Of a stretch of DNA of 6,678 nucleotides, positions 1-5,007 are shown piece by piece (the first letter of the stretch is position 1; every line of letters starts with the position of its first letter). The DNA comes from CALEAR01 sp035301485 (GTDB taxonomy: Bacteria > Pseudomonadota > Gammaproteobacteria > Pseudomonadales > Alcanivoracaceae). The stretch is taken from the NCBI GenBank assembly GCA_035301485.1, contig DATGUF010000036.1, positions 1-6,678 on the forward strand, written 5' to 3'. The notes below the pieces were generated by a model. That model was not told where the DNA came from. It saw nothing but the letters and a program-made list of their open reading frames with translations, and made no database searches. Both the position numbers and the translations under genes were made by a program.

Positions 1-220
1 CGCGCTGCGCCAAAATATAGCCGCCCGAGAGAATGCCATACACGCCAAACAGCATTTGGGTGAGTTCGTTGGTCCACACGGTGGGGTTGTTCAGGAAGTA
101 ACGGAAGCTCACTTCGATGATGATGAGCGCAAACATAAAAACAATGAGTAACGCAACGGAACGGCCAATGAAATTATTCAGGCGCGTAATGCCGTTGATG
201 TAGCTGGTTAATATTTTCAT
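1..220 (-). CDS. dctQ: TRAP transporter small permease, DctQ family (partial, C-terminus outside window)
   Basis: This is the first 73 residues of the small membrane subunit of a tripartite ATP-independent periplasmic (TRAP) transporter, which pairs with the large DctM permease in the inner membrane. I translated it by hand. It begins MKILTSYINGITRLNNFIGR, then has a hydrophobic helix at about residues 22-36 (VALLIVFMFALIIIEV). The DctQ signature follows: FRYFLNNPTVWTNELTQ at about 39-55 and the start of a second helix. The Arg/Tyr-rich turn followed by W-x-x-E-L is typical of the family. The gene lies downstream of dctP on the same strand, the usual P-Q-M order, so dctM should follow beyond position 1. 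An in-frame ATG at 235 would add five residues (MLKNI). Neither start has a strong Shine-Dalgarno; a weak AAGAA lies just before the 220 start. The family call is firm and the substrate unknown. Confidence 0.88.
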   Translation of the reverse strand, partial: MKILTSYINGITRLNNFIGRSVALLIVFMFALIIIEVSFRYFLNNPTVWTNELTQMLFGVYGILSGGYILAQR

Positions 221-249
221 AATGTTCTTCAACATATTGAGAGTGATGA

Positions 250-292
250 AAAACAAGAAAAAGCCGTAGAGGCATGCTCTGCGGCTTTCTTG
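250..292 (-). terminator. Intrinsic terminator/attenuator between dctP and dctQ
   Basis: Read on the minus strand, AAAGCCG-C-AGAG (288-277) pairs with CTCT-A-CGGCTTT (271-260). This makes a 12-position stem with one A/C mismatch and a 5-base loop. It is followed directly by a U-rich tail (TTCTTGTTTTT, 259-249). It begins about 14 bases after the dctP stop codon and ends before the dctQ start. On the plus strand no T-run follows, so it is directional. Partial termination here would give more binding protein than permease, as is common in binding-protein transporters; that role is inferred. Confidence 0.75.
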
Positions 293-301
293 CGCTATCT
301 C

Positions 302-1348
302 TTAAAGGTAGCCAAGCTCACCGAGGTAGGTTTTAAGCATCTCGAGTGCTTTTTTAGCATTGGCGCTGCGCTTACCTTCTTCTTCCCATTGTTTTTGGGC
401 GGCTTTCGTGAGCCTTTCTTGCACTTCATCAGGCAACACATTCACCTGCACACCTTGTTTTTCGATAGCGTTAGCTAAGGTGGTGCGCTCTTTGTACAGG
501 TACTCATTGGTGCGGTACCAGAAGTGCTCGTTCAGCACCTGCTTAACAATTTCTTGCATGTCCTCGGGCAGTTTGTCTAAGGCTTTTTGGCTGATAATCA
601 CCACATCCGTACCCGCAATGTTGAGGGCCGGCTGCACGTGGTATTTCGCTACCTCATATAAGCCCATGCTGGCAGCACCCTGAACCGCACCCCAGTGAGC
701 GCCATCCACAATGCCGGAATCTAGCGCTGAATACATTTCACTGCCTGGTACATAAGTGCCGGCTGCGCCCGCATCGCTGAGGAAGCGTTGCAACGCACCG
801 GAAGAACGAATTTTTAATTTAGTGAAATCTTCCCAAGAATTAATGGGCTTTTTCACCACCATCTCAGTGGGGAACACCTTCTCGGTGGACCAATACACCC
901 CATGTTTAGCGGCTTCTTCACGCAACATGGCTTCAAAACCAACGTTATGGTGGAAATATTCCACTTCCCACACGTTGCGGAAAGCAAAAGGCAAACCAGA
1001 AGCAATGCCCGCTAAAGACATCTTATCTTGGGCATAGCCCGAAGCGATGGTGCCCATTTCAAGAATGCCGCGGCTTACTGCATTAAAGGTTTCTTGTGCG
1101 GAGAAGAGAGCGCCGTGCTCATACAGCTGCAACTTAAGGCGGCCATCGGTGCGGCTTTCGAGCTCGGTTTTTAAGCGCACTAGGCTATCTTGGTAGGAAC
1201 TACTGGCGCCAGGCCAATGGGATTGTACTTTCCAAGTAACGGGTTTTGCGGCCAGCGCGGTGGTGCTGCTAAATATGGCAGCTGCACCCAGTGCCACAGC
1301 CGATGCGAAAGTGACTAAGTTCGTGCGTTTTTTTGCGGAAAAAAACAT
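302..1348 (-). CDS. dctP: TRAP transporter periplasmic solute-binding protein, DctP family
   Basis: This is a 348-residue extracytoplasmic binding protein that captures a substrate, usually an organic acid, and delivers it to the DctQM permease. Residues 1-33 form a classic signal peptide: basic KKR at 6-8, hydrophobic core at about 11-26, and an ALA cleavage motif near 31-33. The mature part shows the DctP fold (PF03480). It includes LRLKLQLYEHGALF-like strands, LKIRSSG with Arg181 (the position of the conserved carboxylate-binding arginine), and the signature YSALDSGIVDGAHWG at about 206-220. Trp219 in that signature resembles the 2-oxoacid/TakP-like branch more than the C4-dicarboxylate branch. 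The start at 1348 is preferred over an in-frame ATG at 1435. It has a GAGG ribosome site seven bases upstream and places the signal peptide at the N-terminus. A terminator follows, then dctQ. The family is certain; the substrate cannot be read from the sequence. Confidence 0.93.
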   Translation of the reverse strand: MFFSAKKRTNLVTFASAVALGAAAIFSSTTALAAKPVTWKVQSHWPGASSSYQDSLVRLKTELESRTDGRLKLQLYEHGALFSAQETFNAVSRGILEMGTIASGYAQDKMSLAGIASGLPFAFRNVWEVEYFHHNVGFEAMLREEAAKHGVYWSTEKVFPTEMVVKKPINSWEDFTKLKIRSSGALQRFLSDAGAAGTYVPGSEMYSALDSGIVDGAHWGAVQGAASMGLYEVAKYHVQPALNIAGTDVVIISQKALDKLPEDMQEIVKQVLNEHFWYRTNEYLYKERTTLANAIEKQGVQVNVLPDEVQERLTKAAQKQWEEEGKRSANAKKALEMLKTYLGELGYL

Positions 1349-1391
1349 AGCGAAGCCTCGTATTGTTATTTTATGAACGTTATTGTTGTTT

Positions 1392-1404
1392 GCTCTGTTA
1401 GAGC
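1392..1404 (-). other. Small hairpin in the dctP leader
   Basis: GCTCT (1392-1396) and AGAGC (1400-1404) are perfect inverted arms separated by three bases, within the presumed 5' untranslated region of dctP. A 5-bp stem is too short to assign a role with confidence. It could be a minor RNA structure or chance. Confidence 0.25.
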
Positions 1405-1440
1405 GCTTACACATGTATGGGTCGTTGGTGCACATTTTCA

Positions 1441-1472
1441 GTGAAGCGTTTGAATTTGAAATAGCGTTTCAC
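1441..1472 (-). promoter_or_regulatory. Imperfect inverted repeat downstream of the dctP promoter (operator candidate)
   Basis: GTGAAGCG (1441-1448) faces CGTTTCAC (1465-1472), with seven of eight positions complementary. The arm centres are 24 bp apart, a little over two helical turns. If the promoter at 1488-1517 is right, the repeat lies at about +9 to +40, where a bound repressor would block transcription. It does not resemble the TAGACCGA sites in front of acuR, so a different regulator would be involved. No gene for such a regulator is in the window. Confidence 0.4.
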
Positions 1473-1487
1473 TTTGTGTGACTGATG

Positions 1488-1517
1488 AATATCGCAGCTT
1501 TACTAACAGAGTGTCAA
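1488..1517 (-). promoter_or_regulatory. Probable sigma-70 promoter of the dctP operon
   Basis: On the minus strand a consensus -35 hexamer TTGACA (1517-1512) is followed after 18 bases by GATATT (1493-1488), a four-of-six match to the -10 box. The start of transcription would be near 1481, giving a leader of about 130 bases before the dctP start codon. The perfect -35 makes this the best promoter candidate in the 342-base gap between the peroxidase-related gene and dctP. It is not experimentally supported. Confidence 0.5.
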
Positions 1518-1565
1518 CCACATTGTGGCGGTTATTGGTAAGTGAACAGGCTCAGGGAAGGGGAG

Positions 1566-1578
1566 TTTCGTTACGAAA
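1566..1578. promoter_or_regulatory. 13-base perfect palindrome upstream of the dctP promoter
   Basis: TTTCGT and ACGAAA flank a single central T, giving a perfect 13-base inverted repeat. It lies about 50-65 bp upstream of the putative -35 box of dctP, a position suited to an activator or a distal operator. With the hairpin at 1621-1649 and the repeat at 1441-1472, it accounts for most of the recognisable structure in this non-coding region (1349-1690). I see no small gene there. Confidence 0.35.
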
Positions 1579-1620
1579 ACAAGCAAATGCTTAGGTGTGG
1601 CCGTTGTGTTGCAAAGTGTA

Positions 1621-1649
1621 CCCAACCAAAGTTGTGGCCTTTGGTTGGG
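1621..1649 (-). terminator. Perfect 11-bp hairpin downstream of the acuR-acuI-peroxidase genes
   Basis: CCCAACCAAAG (1621-1631) and CTTTGGTTGGG (1639-1649) are perfectly complementary around a 7-base loop. The hairpin lies about 41 bases after the stop codon of the minus-strand peroxidase-related gene, where a transcript end is expected. Neither strand has a U-tract after the stem; on the minus strand the T-run lies before it. It may therefore be a processed or factor-assisted 3' end, or an RNA-stabilising hairpin, rather than a textbook intrinsic terminator. Confidence 0.5.
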
Positions 1650-1690
1650 CGGTAAAAAGAGTGTTTATTTTGTGTATCAAAATATGAGCA

Positions 1691-2263
1691 TCAGCGGCCC
1701 AGCGCGTAAAACTCATCGTTAGGGCGCATGCCGGTAACATTAGCCATGCGGTTAGAAAGCCCAAACAAGCCCACAATGCTGGTGATGTCTAAAATATCCT
1801 CATCGCTAAAACCATGCTCTTTGAGGGTGGCGAAATCCTCTTCGTTCACCTCGTAGGCGGTTTGCGCCACCTTTATCGCAAAATCCAACATGGCTTTTTG
1901 GCGCGCCGAAATATCCGCCTGGCGATAATTCGCCGCCACTTGGTCTGCAAGGTTGGGGTTCTTCTCACGCACTCGCAAAATGGCCCCATGCGACACCACA
2001 CAATATTGGCATTGGTTCAAACTACTGGTGGCCACTACGATCATCTCGCGCTCGCCCTGGGTTAAGCCGCCTTCTTTTTCCATTACCGCATCGTGGTAAG
2101 CAAAAAAGGCACGAAATTCCGCGGGGCGGCTTGCCAACACTAAAAACACATTAGGAATAAAGCCGGCTTTCTCTTGTACGGCGAGAATTTTGTCGCGAAT
2201 ATCCTCAGGCAATGATGCTAGCGTAGGCACGGGAAAGCGGCTGATGGGAGGTTGTGTTGTCAT
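1691..2263 (-). CDS. AhpD-like / carboxymuconolactone decarboxylase family peroxidase-related protein
   Basis: This is a 190-residue all-alpha protein of the AhpD/CMD superfamily (PF02627), in the group usually named 'peroxidase-related enzyme'. The redox centre is visible at about residues 68-93. Glu73 lies twelve residues before Cys85, and QCQYCVVSH supplies Cys85, Cys88 and His92. This matches the E-(x11)-C-x-x-C-x-x-x-H proton-relay arrangement of AhpD, so a thiol peroxidase or disulfide reductase activity in the cytoplasm is likely. The C-terminal half (DILDITSIVGLFGLSNRMANVTGM, about 156-179) is typical of the same group. An AAGGA ribosome site lies five bases before the start. The gene follows acuI by 43 bases on the same strand, so it is probably co-transcribed and may protect cells handling reactive acrylate or its by-products. 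No ahpC partner is present. The substrate is unknown. Confidence 0.85.
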   Translation of the reverse strand: MTTQPPISRFPVPTLASLPEDIRDKILAVQEKAGFIPNVFLVLASRPAEFRAFFAYHDAVMEKEGGLTQGEREMIVVATSSLNQCQYCVVSHGAILRVREKNPNLADQVAANYRQADISARQKAMLDFAIKVAQTAYEVNEEDFATLKEHGFSDEDILDITSIVGLFGLSNRMANVTGMRPNDEFYALGR

Positions 2264-2306
2264 GGTTATCCTTATTGTTAATTAAAATATAGTTGTTGTT
2301 AAAGGC

Positions 2307-3290
2307 TTACGCTTTGATGGGCACTACCACGCGGCCACGTACTTGGCCATCGAGCAGTTGCTGAGCGGCGTTAATGGCATCCTGAAAAGCCACCTCAGTG
2401 GTGAGGCTATCGAGCAAATCCGTGTTAAGGAGCTTGCCTAAGCGTTGCCACGCTTCAAGGCGCTCGCTACGCGGTGCCATCACACTGTCGATGCCGTATA
2501 GGGTAACGCCACGCAAAATGAACGGTGCCACGCTAGAGGGGAAATCCATGCCCGCAGCGAGGCCGCAGGCCGCCACGGCGCCGCGGTATTTAATGCCCGC
2601 GCACACGTTGGCCAACACATGGCTACCCGCCACATCAATGGCACCGGCCCACGTTTCGCGCGTTAAGGGCCTGCCAGGCTCGCTCAGTTCAGCACGGTCC
2701 ATAATGGTGGCAGCACCTAAGGATTTAAGAAAATCAGCTTCTTCAGCACGGCCTGTTACCGCAGTGACGCTAAAGCCCAGCTCAGCCAGCAATGCCACCG
2801 CAATGCTGCCCACACCACCGGCGGCGCCCGTTACTAGTATGTCACCAGAATCAGGGGTTAAACCGTGTTTTTCTAAAGCCATGATGCATAGCATGGAGGT
2901 GTACCCAGCGGTGCCAATGGCCATGGCTTGCTTCAGGGAAAACGCATCTGGCAGGGGAATTAGCCAATCACTGGGTACTTGCGCTTTCTCTGCTAAGCCG
3001 CCCCAATGTTTTTCGCCCACACCCCAACCGTTGAGCACTACTTTATCGCCCACTTTGTAATCACTGTGTTTTGAGTGGGTCACCGTGCCCGCAAAATCGA
3101 TGCCAGGCACCATGGGGTATTGCCGCGCAATGGGTGATTTGCCCGTAATGGCGAGCGCGTCTTTATAGTTAAGGGTAGAGAAGGCAACCTCCACTGTTAC
3201 ATCTCCCTCGGGGAGTTGTGACTCTTGCACAGAGGTTAGCGAAACGGTCTGTTCTTTGGCGCTGCCTTCAAGCAAAATGGCTTTAAACAT
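2307..3290 (-). CDS. acuI: Acryloyl-CoA reductase / YhdH-family quinone oxidoreductase
   Basis: This is a 327-residue zinc-free medium-chain dehydrogenase of the YhdH/YhfP/AcuI branch. AcuI reduces acryloyl-CoA to propionyl-CoA with NADPH, a step in acrylate detoxification, DMSP breakdown and 3-hydroxypropionate assimilation. The N-terminal GroES-like domain carries LNYKDALAITGK (40-51), PGIDFAGTV (62-70) and GWGVGEKHWGGLAE (88-101), all near-identical to remembered YhdH sequences. The Rossmann domain has VTGAAGGVGS (153-162). Gly180-Arg181 follows the second strand, where the arginine fits the NADPH 2'-phosphate. WAGAID (214-219) and the C-terminal GRVVVPI strand complete the family pattern at normal length. 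A strong AAGGAGA ribosome site precedes the ATG. The gene lies 50 bases after an AcuR-like regulator, which supports acuI over a generic quinone reductase. Confidence 0.92.
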   Translation of the reverse strand: MFKAILLEGSAKEQTVSLTSVQESQLPEGDVTVEVAFSTLNYKDALAITGKSPIARQYPMVPGIDFAGTVTHSKHSDYKVGDKVVLNGWGVGEKHWGGLAEKAQVPSDWLIPLPDAFSLKQAMAIGTAGYTSMLCIMALEKHGLTPDSGDILVTGAAGGVGSIAVALLAELGFSVTAVTGRAEEADFLKSLGAATIMDRAELSEPGRPLTRETWAGAIDVAGSHVLANVCAGIKYRGAVAACGLAAGMDFPSSVAPFILRGVTLYGIDSVMAPRSERLEAWQRLGKLLNTDLLDSLTTEVAFQDAINAAQQLLDGQVRGRVVVPIKA

Positions 3291-3340
3291 GGTGTTCTCC
3301 TTGGTTTATTAAATGCTTCATGGTGTTTGTTCAATGGGTG

Positions 3341-3979
3341 CTAGGAATGTTGCACTAGCGAAATAAAAGTATGGGCAAACAGATCCAAAGGCGCGGCAGA
3401 TTCTTCTAATTTGGCCCGTAACACCGCGCCCTCCCAGCCAATCCAAAAAAAGCGCGCCATCTTTTGAGTATTAAGGTTGGGTGAAATCTCGCCCACGGTG
3501 GCCGCTTCTTGTAACAAGCGCGCAGTACGTTTCTCCCACTCGAGAAACACCTCTTGCAGCAACACGCGAAAACCATCTGGTAGCGCCGCCATTTCTTGGC
3601 CTAAGTTGCCCACCAAGCACCCCCGCCGAAAAGCGAACTTCTGCATGCCTTGCTTGGCATCATCCACAAATGCCTGTAAACGCTGGAGCGGGCTCATGCT
3701 GTCATCGAGAAACCAACGGCTGAGTTTCTTCATGAAATACGCGTTATAGGCTTCGATCAGCACCTCGCCAAAGGCCTCTTTGCTGCCAAAGTAGTGGTAA
3801 AAAGAGCCTTTGGGCACATTGGCCGCCCTTAAAATCTCTTCAATGCCGGTGTAGGAATAACCTTTCTCAGTAAGAGCAGCTAACCCCGCTTTGATCAACG
3901 CTTGCCGTGTGTTTATAAAATTGCCGTCAGATCCCTTGCGTGGCCTGCCAGGCCCGCGTTTGGATAATGTGTTGCTCAT
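3341..3979 (-). CDS. acuR: TetR-family repressor, AcuR-like
   Basis: This is a 212-residue TetR/AcrR-family regulator. A basic tail (KRGPGRPRKG, 7-16) precedes the DNA-binding domain, with the helix-turn-helix at about 44-64 (TGIEEILRAANVPKGSFYHYF). The ligand domain contains FRRGCLVGNLGQEM (117-130) and FWIGWEGAVLRAKLE (178-192). Both are shared with AcuR of Rhodobacter and with NemR-type electrophile sensors; Cys121 lies in the equivalent conserved GCLxGN motif. AcuR is known to repress acuI and to be released by acrylate. Here acuI starts 50 bases downstream on the same strand, and two matching operator candidates lie in the promoter, so autoregulation is likely. GAGG lies five bases before the ATG, which fixes the start. 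Without a ligand test, a NemR-like aldehyde or quinone sensor remains possible. Confidence 0.88.
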   Translation of the reverse strand: MSNTLSKRGPGRPRKGSDGNFINTRQALIKAGLAALTEKGYSYTGIEEILRAANVPKGSFYHYFGSKEAFGEVLIEAYNAYFMKKLSRWFLDDSMSPLQRLQAFVDDAKQGMQKFAFRRGCLVGNLGQEMAALPDGFRVLLQEVFLEWEKRTARLLQEAATVGEISPNLNTQKMARFFWIGWEGAVLRAKLEESAAPLDLFAHTFISLVQHS

Positions 3980-3994
3980 GCATGCCTCAATAAT

Positions 3995-4009
3995 TAGACC
4001 GATTGGCTA
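3995..4009. promoter_or_regulatory. Proximal AcuR operator candidate
   Basis: TAGACCGATTGGCTA is a degenerate form of the TAGACC-n4-GGTCTA type of site bound by NemR-like TetR regulators. It shares TTAGACCGA and CTAG with the second site 32 bp away, a spacing of three helical turns. It lies at about +7 to +21 relative to the predicted transcription start and ends 16 bases before the acuR start codon. Binding is inferred from position and similarity only. Confidence 0.5.
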
Positions 4010-4022
4010 GTGAATGGAAAAT

Positions 4023-4051
4023 AAATTAGACCGAGCGTCTAGGGAAGTCAA
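4023..4051 (-). promoter_or_regulatory. Promoter of the acuR-acuI operon
   Basis: On the minus strand TTGACT (4051-4046, five of six matches to the -35 box) is followed after exactly 17 bases by TAATTT (4028-4023), a weaker -10 box. Transcription would start near 4016, leaving a short leader with a GAGG site before acuR. The spacer is almost filled by an inverted repeat, the typical layout of a TetR-repressed promoter. Confidence 0.6.
4027..4041. promoter_or_regulatory. Distal AcuR operator candidate inside the promoter spacer
   Basis: TAGACCGAGCGTCTA has perfect outer arms TAGAC/GTCTA around a five-base centre and resembles the NemR-class TAGACC half-site. It lies between the -35 and -10 boxes of the acuR promoter, so a bound repressor would exclude RNA polymerase. 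A related site lies 32 bp downstream. No other TAGACC or GGTCTA match of this kind was noticed in the window, including the dctP control region. Confidence 0.6.
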
Positions 4052-4137
4052 TAAAAAAGGCATGGGAGTGGTTACAGGGTGTTAGTGAAGTGGTGTGGTT
4101 GAGCTAGGCGCAGGTGGGTTAGCCTTCCAGCCAAGCA

Positions 4138-4166
4138 TTAACAACACAGCGCCACAGTGCTATGTT
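4138..4166 (+). promoter_or_regulatory. Promoter candidate giving a leaderless transcript
   Basis: TTAACA (4138-4143, five of six -35 matches) and TATGTT (4161-4166, four of six -10 matches) are separated by 17 bases. The A of the downstream ATG is the seventh base after the -10 box, just where transcription would begin. No Shine-Dalgarno sequence precedes that ATG, so the two observations agree with a leaderless mRNA. The -10 match is modest, so this remains a prediction. Confidence 0.4.
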
Positions 4167-4172
4167 GGCCCA

Positions 4173-4580
4173 ATGAATACTACCTTAACCACCATCGCCG
4201 CTTACTCCTTCCCCCATGAAGCGCACATGGCTGTTTCCAGATTAGAAGCCGCTGGCATCCCTGCACACATTGTTGATGAGCACACCATCAACATGCAGTG
4301 GCTGTATTCCAACGCGCTGGGCGGCGTAAAAGTGCAAGTGGCCGCGCAGTTTGCCGATAAAGCCAAAGAAATATTGCAAGAAGACCTATCGTATTTGCTT
4401 GAAGAGCAGTTCGGTAAAGAAGAACGATTATGCCCCGCGTGCGGCAGTGCAGAAATGGAGCCATACACACAGGGCAAAAAGCCGGCGTTCATTGTGTTTT
4501 TGCTGCTGGGGTTTCCGCTGTTTTTTTACCAACAAGGCTATAAATGCCAAGTGTGCGGTGAGTTCACAGAAGATGAATAA
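4173..4580 (+). CDS. DUF2007-domain protein with a split zinc ribbon around a membrane segment
   Basis: This is a 135-residue protein of unknown function. Residues 8-70 (AAYSFPHEAHMAVSRLEAAG onward, through GGVKVQVAAQFADKAKEIL) match the DUF2007 'putative signal transducing protein' domain (PF09413), a small alpha/beta fold related to PII-like domains. After an acidic linker come Cys87-x-x-Cys90, a hydrophobic stretch at about 105-119 (AFIVFLLLGFPLFFY), and Cys125-x-x-Cys128. The four cysteines look like a zinc ribbon whose two knuckles flank a membrane-inserting or buried hydrophobic loop. An upstream in-frame GTG at 4095 would add 26 residues outside the domain and lacks a good ribosome site, so the ATG at 4173 is chosen. 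The gene stands alone, transcribed away from acuR and towards the defence genes. The family assignment is fair; the role is unknown. Confidence 0.75.
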   Translation: MNTTLTTIAAYSFPHEAHMAVSRLEAAGIPAHIVDEHTINMQWLYSNALGGVKVQVAAQFADKAKEILQEDLSYLLEEQFGKEERLCPACGSAEMEPYTQGKKPAFIVFLLLGFPLFFYQQGYKCQVCGEFTEDE

Positions 4581-4596
4581 AACGCACACTGCCTAG

Positions 4597-4770
4597 CACC
4601 CGATAAAACGCATCGCAGCAATCTTGCCCACCCTGCTAGTGCCTGGCCATTATCGCGCTGAAACTATCCGCAGTGGCTACCTGTATCAAATTTACGCCTA
4701 CCTCATGAGCCAACACACAGAACACACCGCCCTCCATTCCACGGGCGCAGTTGTTGGGGTTGTTGAGTAA
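4597..4770 (+). pseudogene. Degraded C-terminal remnant of a McrC-type restriction subunit
   Basis: An open frame without a start codon of its own runs from just after a TAG at 4594 to a TAA at 4768-4770. It encodes about 57 residues. The segment GHYRAETIRSGYLYQIYAYL (4645-4704), followed by MSQ, resembles the C-terminal part of McrC, the partner of the McrB GTPase in methylation-dependent restriction. There a tyrosine after the catalytic core is followed by an S-x-x-LYQ-x-YAYL helix. The next residues (HSTGAVVGVVE-stop) could be a worn version of the following G-x-LLYP strand. The catalytic D-x-K part and all of mcrB are missing, so no function is expected. It lies just before hsdM and suggests that one restriction locus was replaced by or deleted beside another. 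The match is from memory of the family; a chance resemblance is possible. Confidence 0.5.
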
Positions 4771-5007
4771 GTAAAGTTTGCCTGCCTATTAGCTTTCCGT
4801 TGTTTTCAGCAACGTTGCCTGGCGCCCTAGCTTGCGTGGTTTATATTCAAAATGGTTAAGTGAAATATTATTACCTTGGCGCTAAATATCTTTTAACAGA
4901 TAACAGCGAAGTGTAGGCAAGGCACCACACCCTTTATAGATTAAAACTTACAAGGCTTTGCTATAGTTACCCATTATTAGTGAAAACGCCTGCTACATGG
5001 AGCAAAT
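4771..5007 (+). promoter_or_regulatory. Leader/control region of hsdM
   Basis: This 237-base stretch has no convincing gene. It contains a perfect 10-base palindrome GCAACGTTGC at 4809-4818. Its left half can also pair with CGTTG at 4799-4803. TTGCCTG occurs at 4779-4785 and 4815-4821, and AGGCAA, the reverse of TTGCCT, at 4915-4920. A TATAGT hexamer at 4962-4967 is the best -10 candidate for hsdM, but no good -35 box stands at the right distance. TATAGA at 4935-4940 is an alternative. GGAG at 4999-5002 is the hsdM ribosome site. Confidence 0.35.

Noticed and set aside
1349..1435. N-terminal extension of dctP from an ATG at 1435
   Set aside because: It would bury the signal peptide behind 29 polar residues. 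The internal ATG at 1348 has a GAGG ribosome site at good spacing and a normal signal peptide right after it.
1591..1776. Short minus-strand frame encoding about 61 residues
   Set aside because: It overlaps the 3' end of the peroxidase-related gene in another frame and runs across the perfect hairpin. It shows no recognisable domain.
2261..2309. Separate promoter between acuI and the peroxidase-related gene
   Set aside because: The gap is AT-rich, but at 43 bases it leaves no room for a convincing -35/-10 pair besides the ribosome site. Co-transcription explains it better.
2398..3060. Long plus-strand open frame opposite acuI
   Set aside because: It is rich in Ala, Pro and Ser with no recognisable motif, and acuI on the other strand is a clear full-length family member. 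It is a shadow frame.
4095..4172. N-terminal extension of the DUF2007 protein from a GTG at 4095
   Set aside because: The added 26 residues lie outside the domain, no good ribosome site precedes the GTG, and the likely promoter lies inside this stretch.
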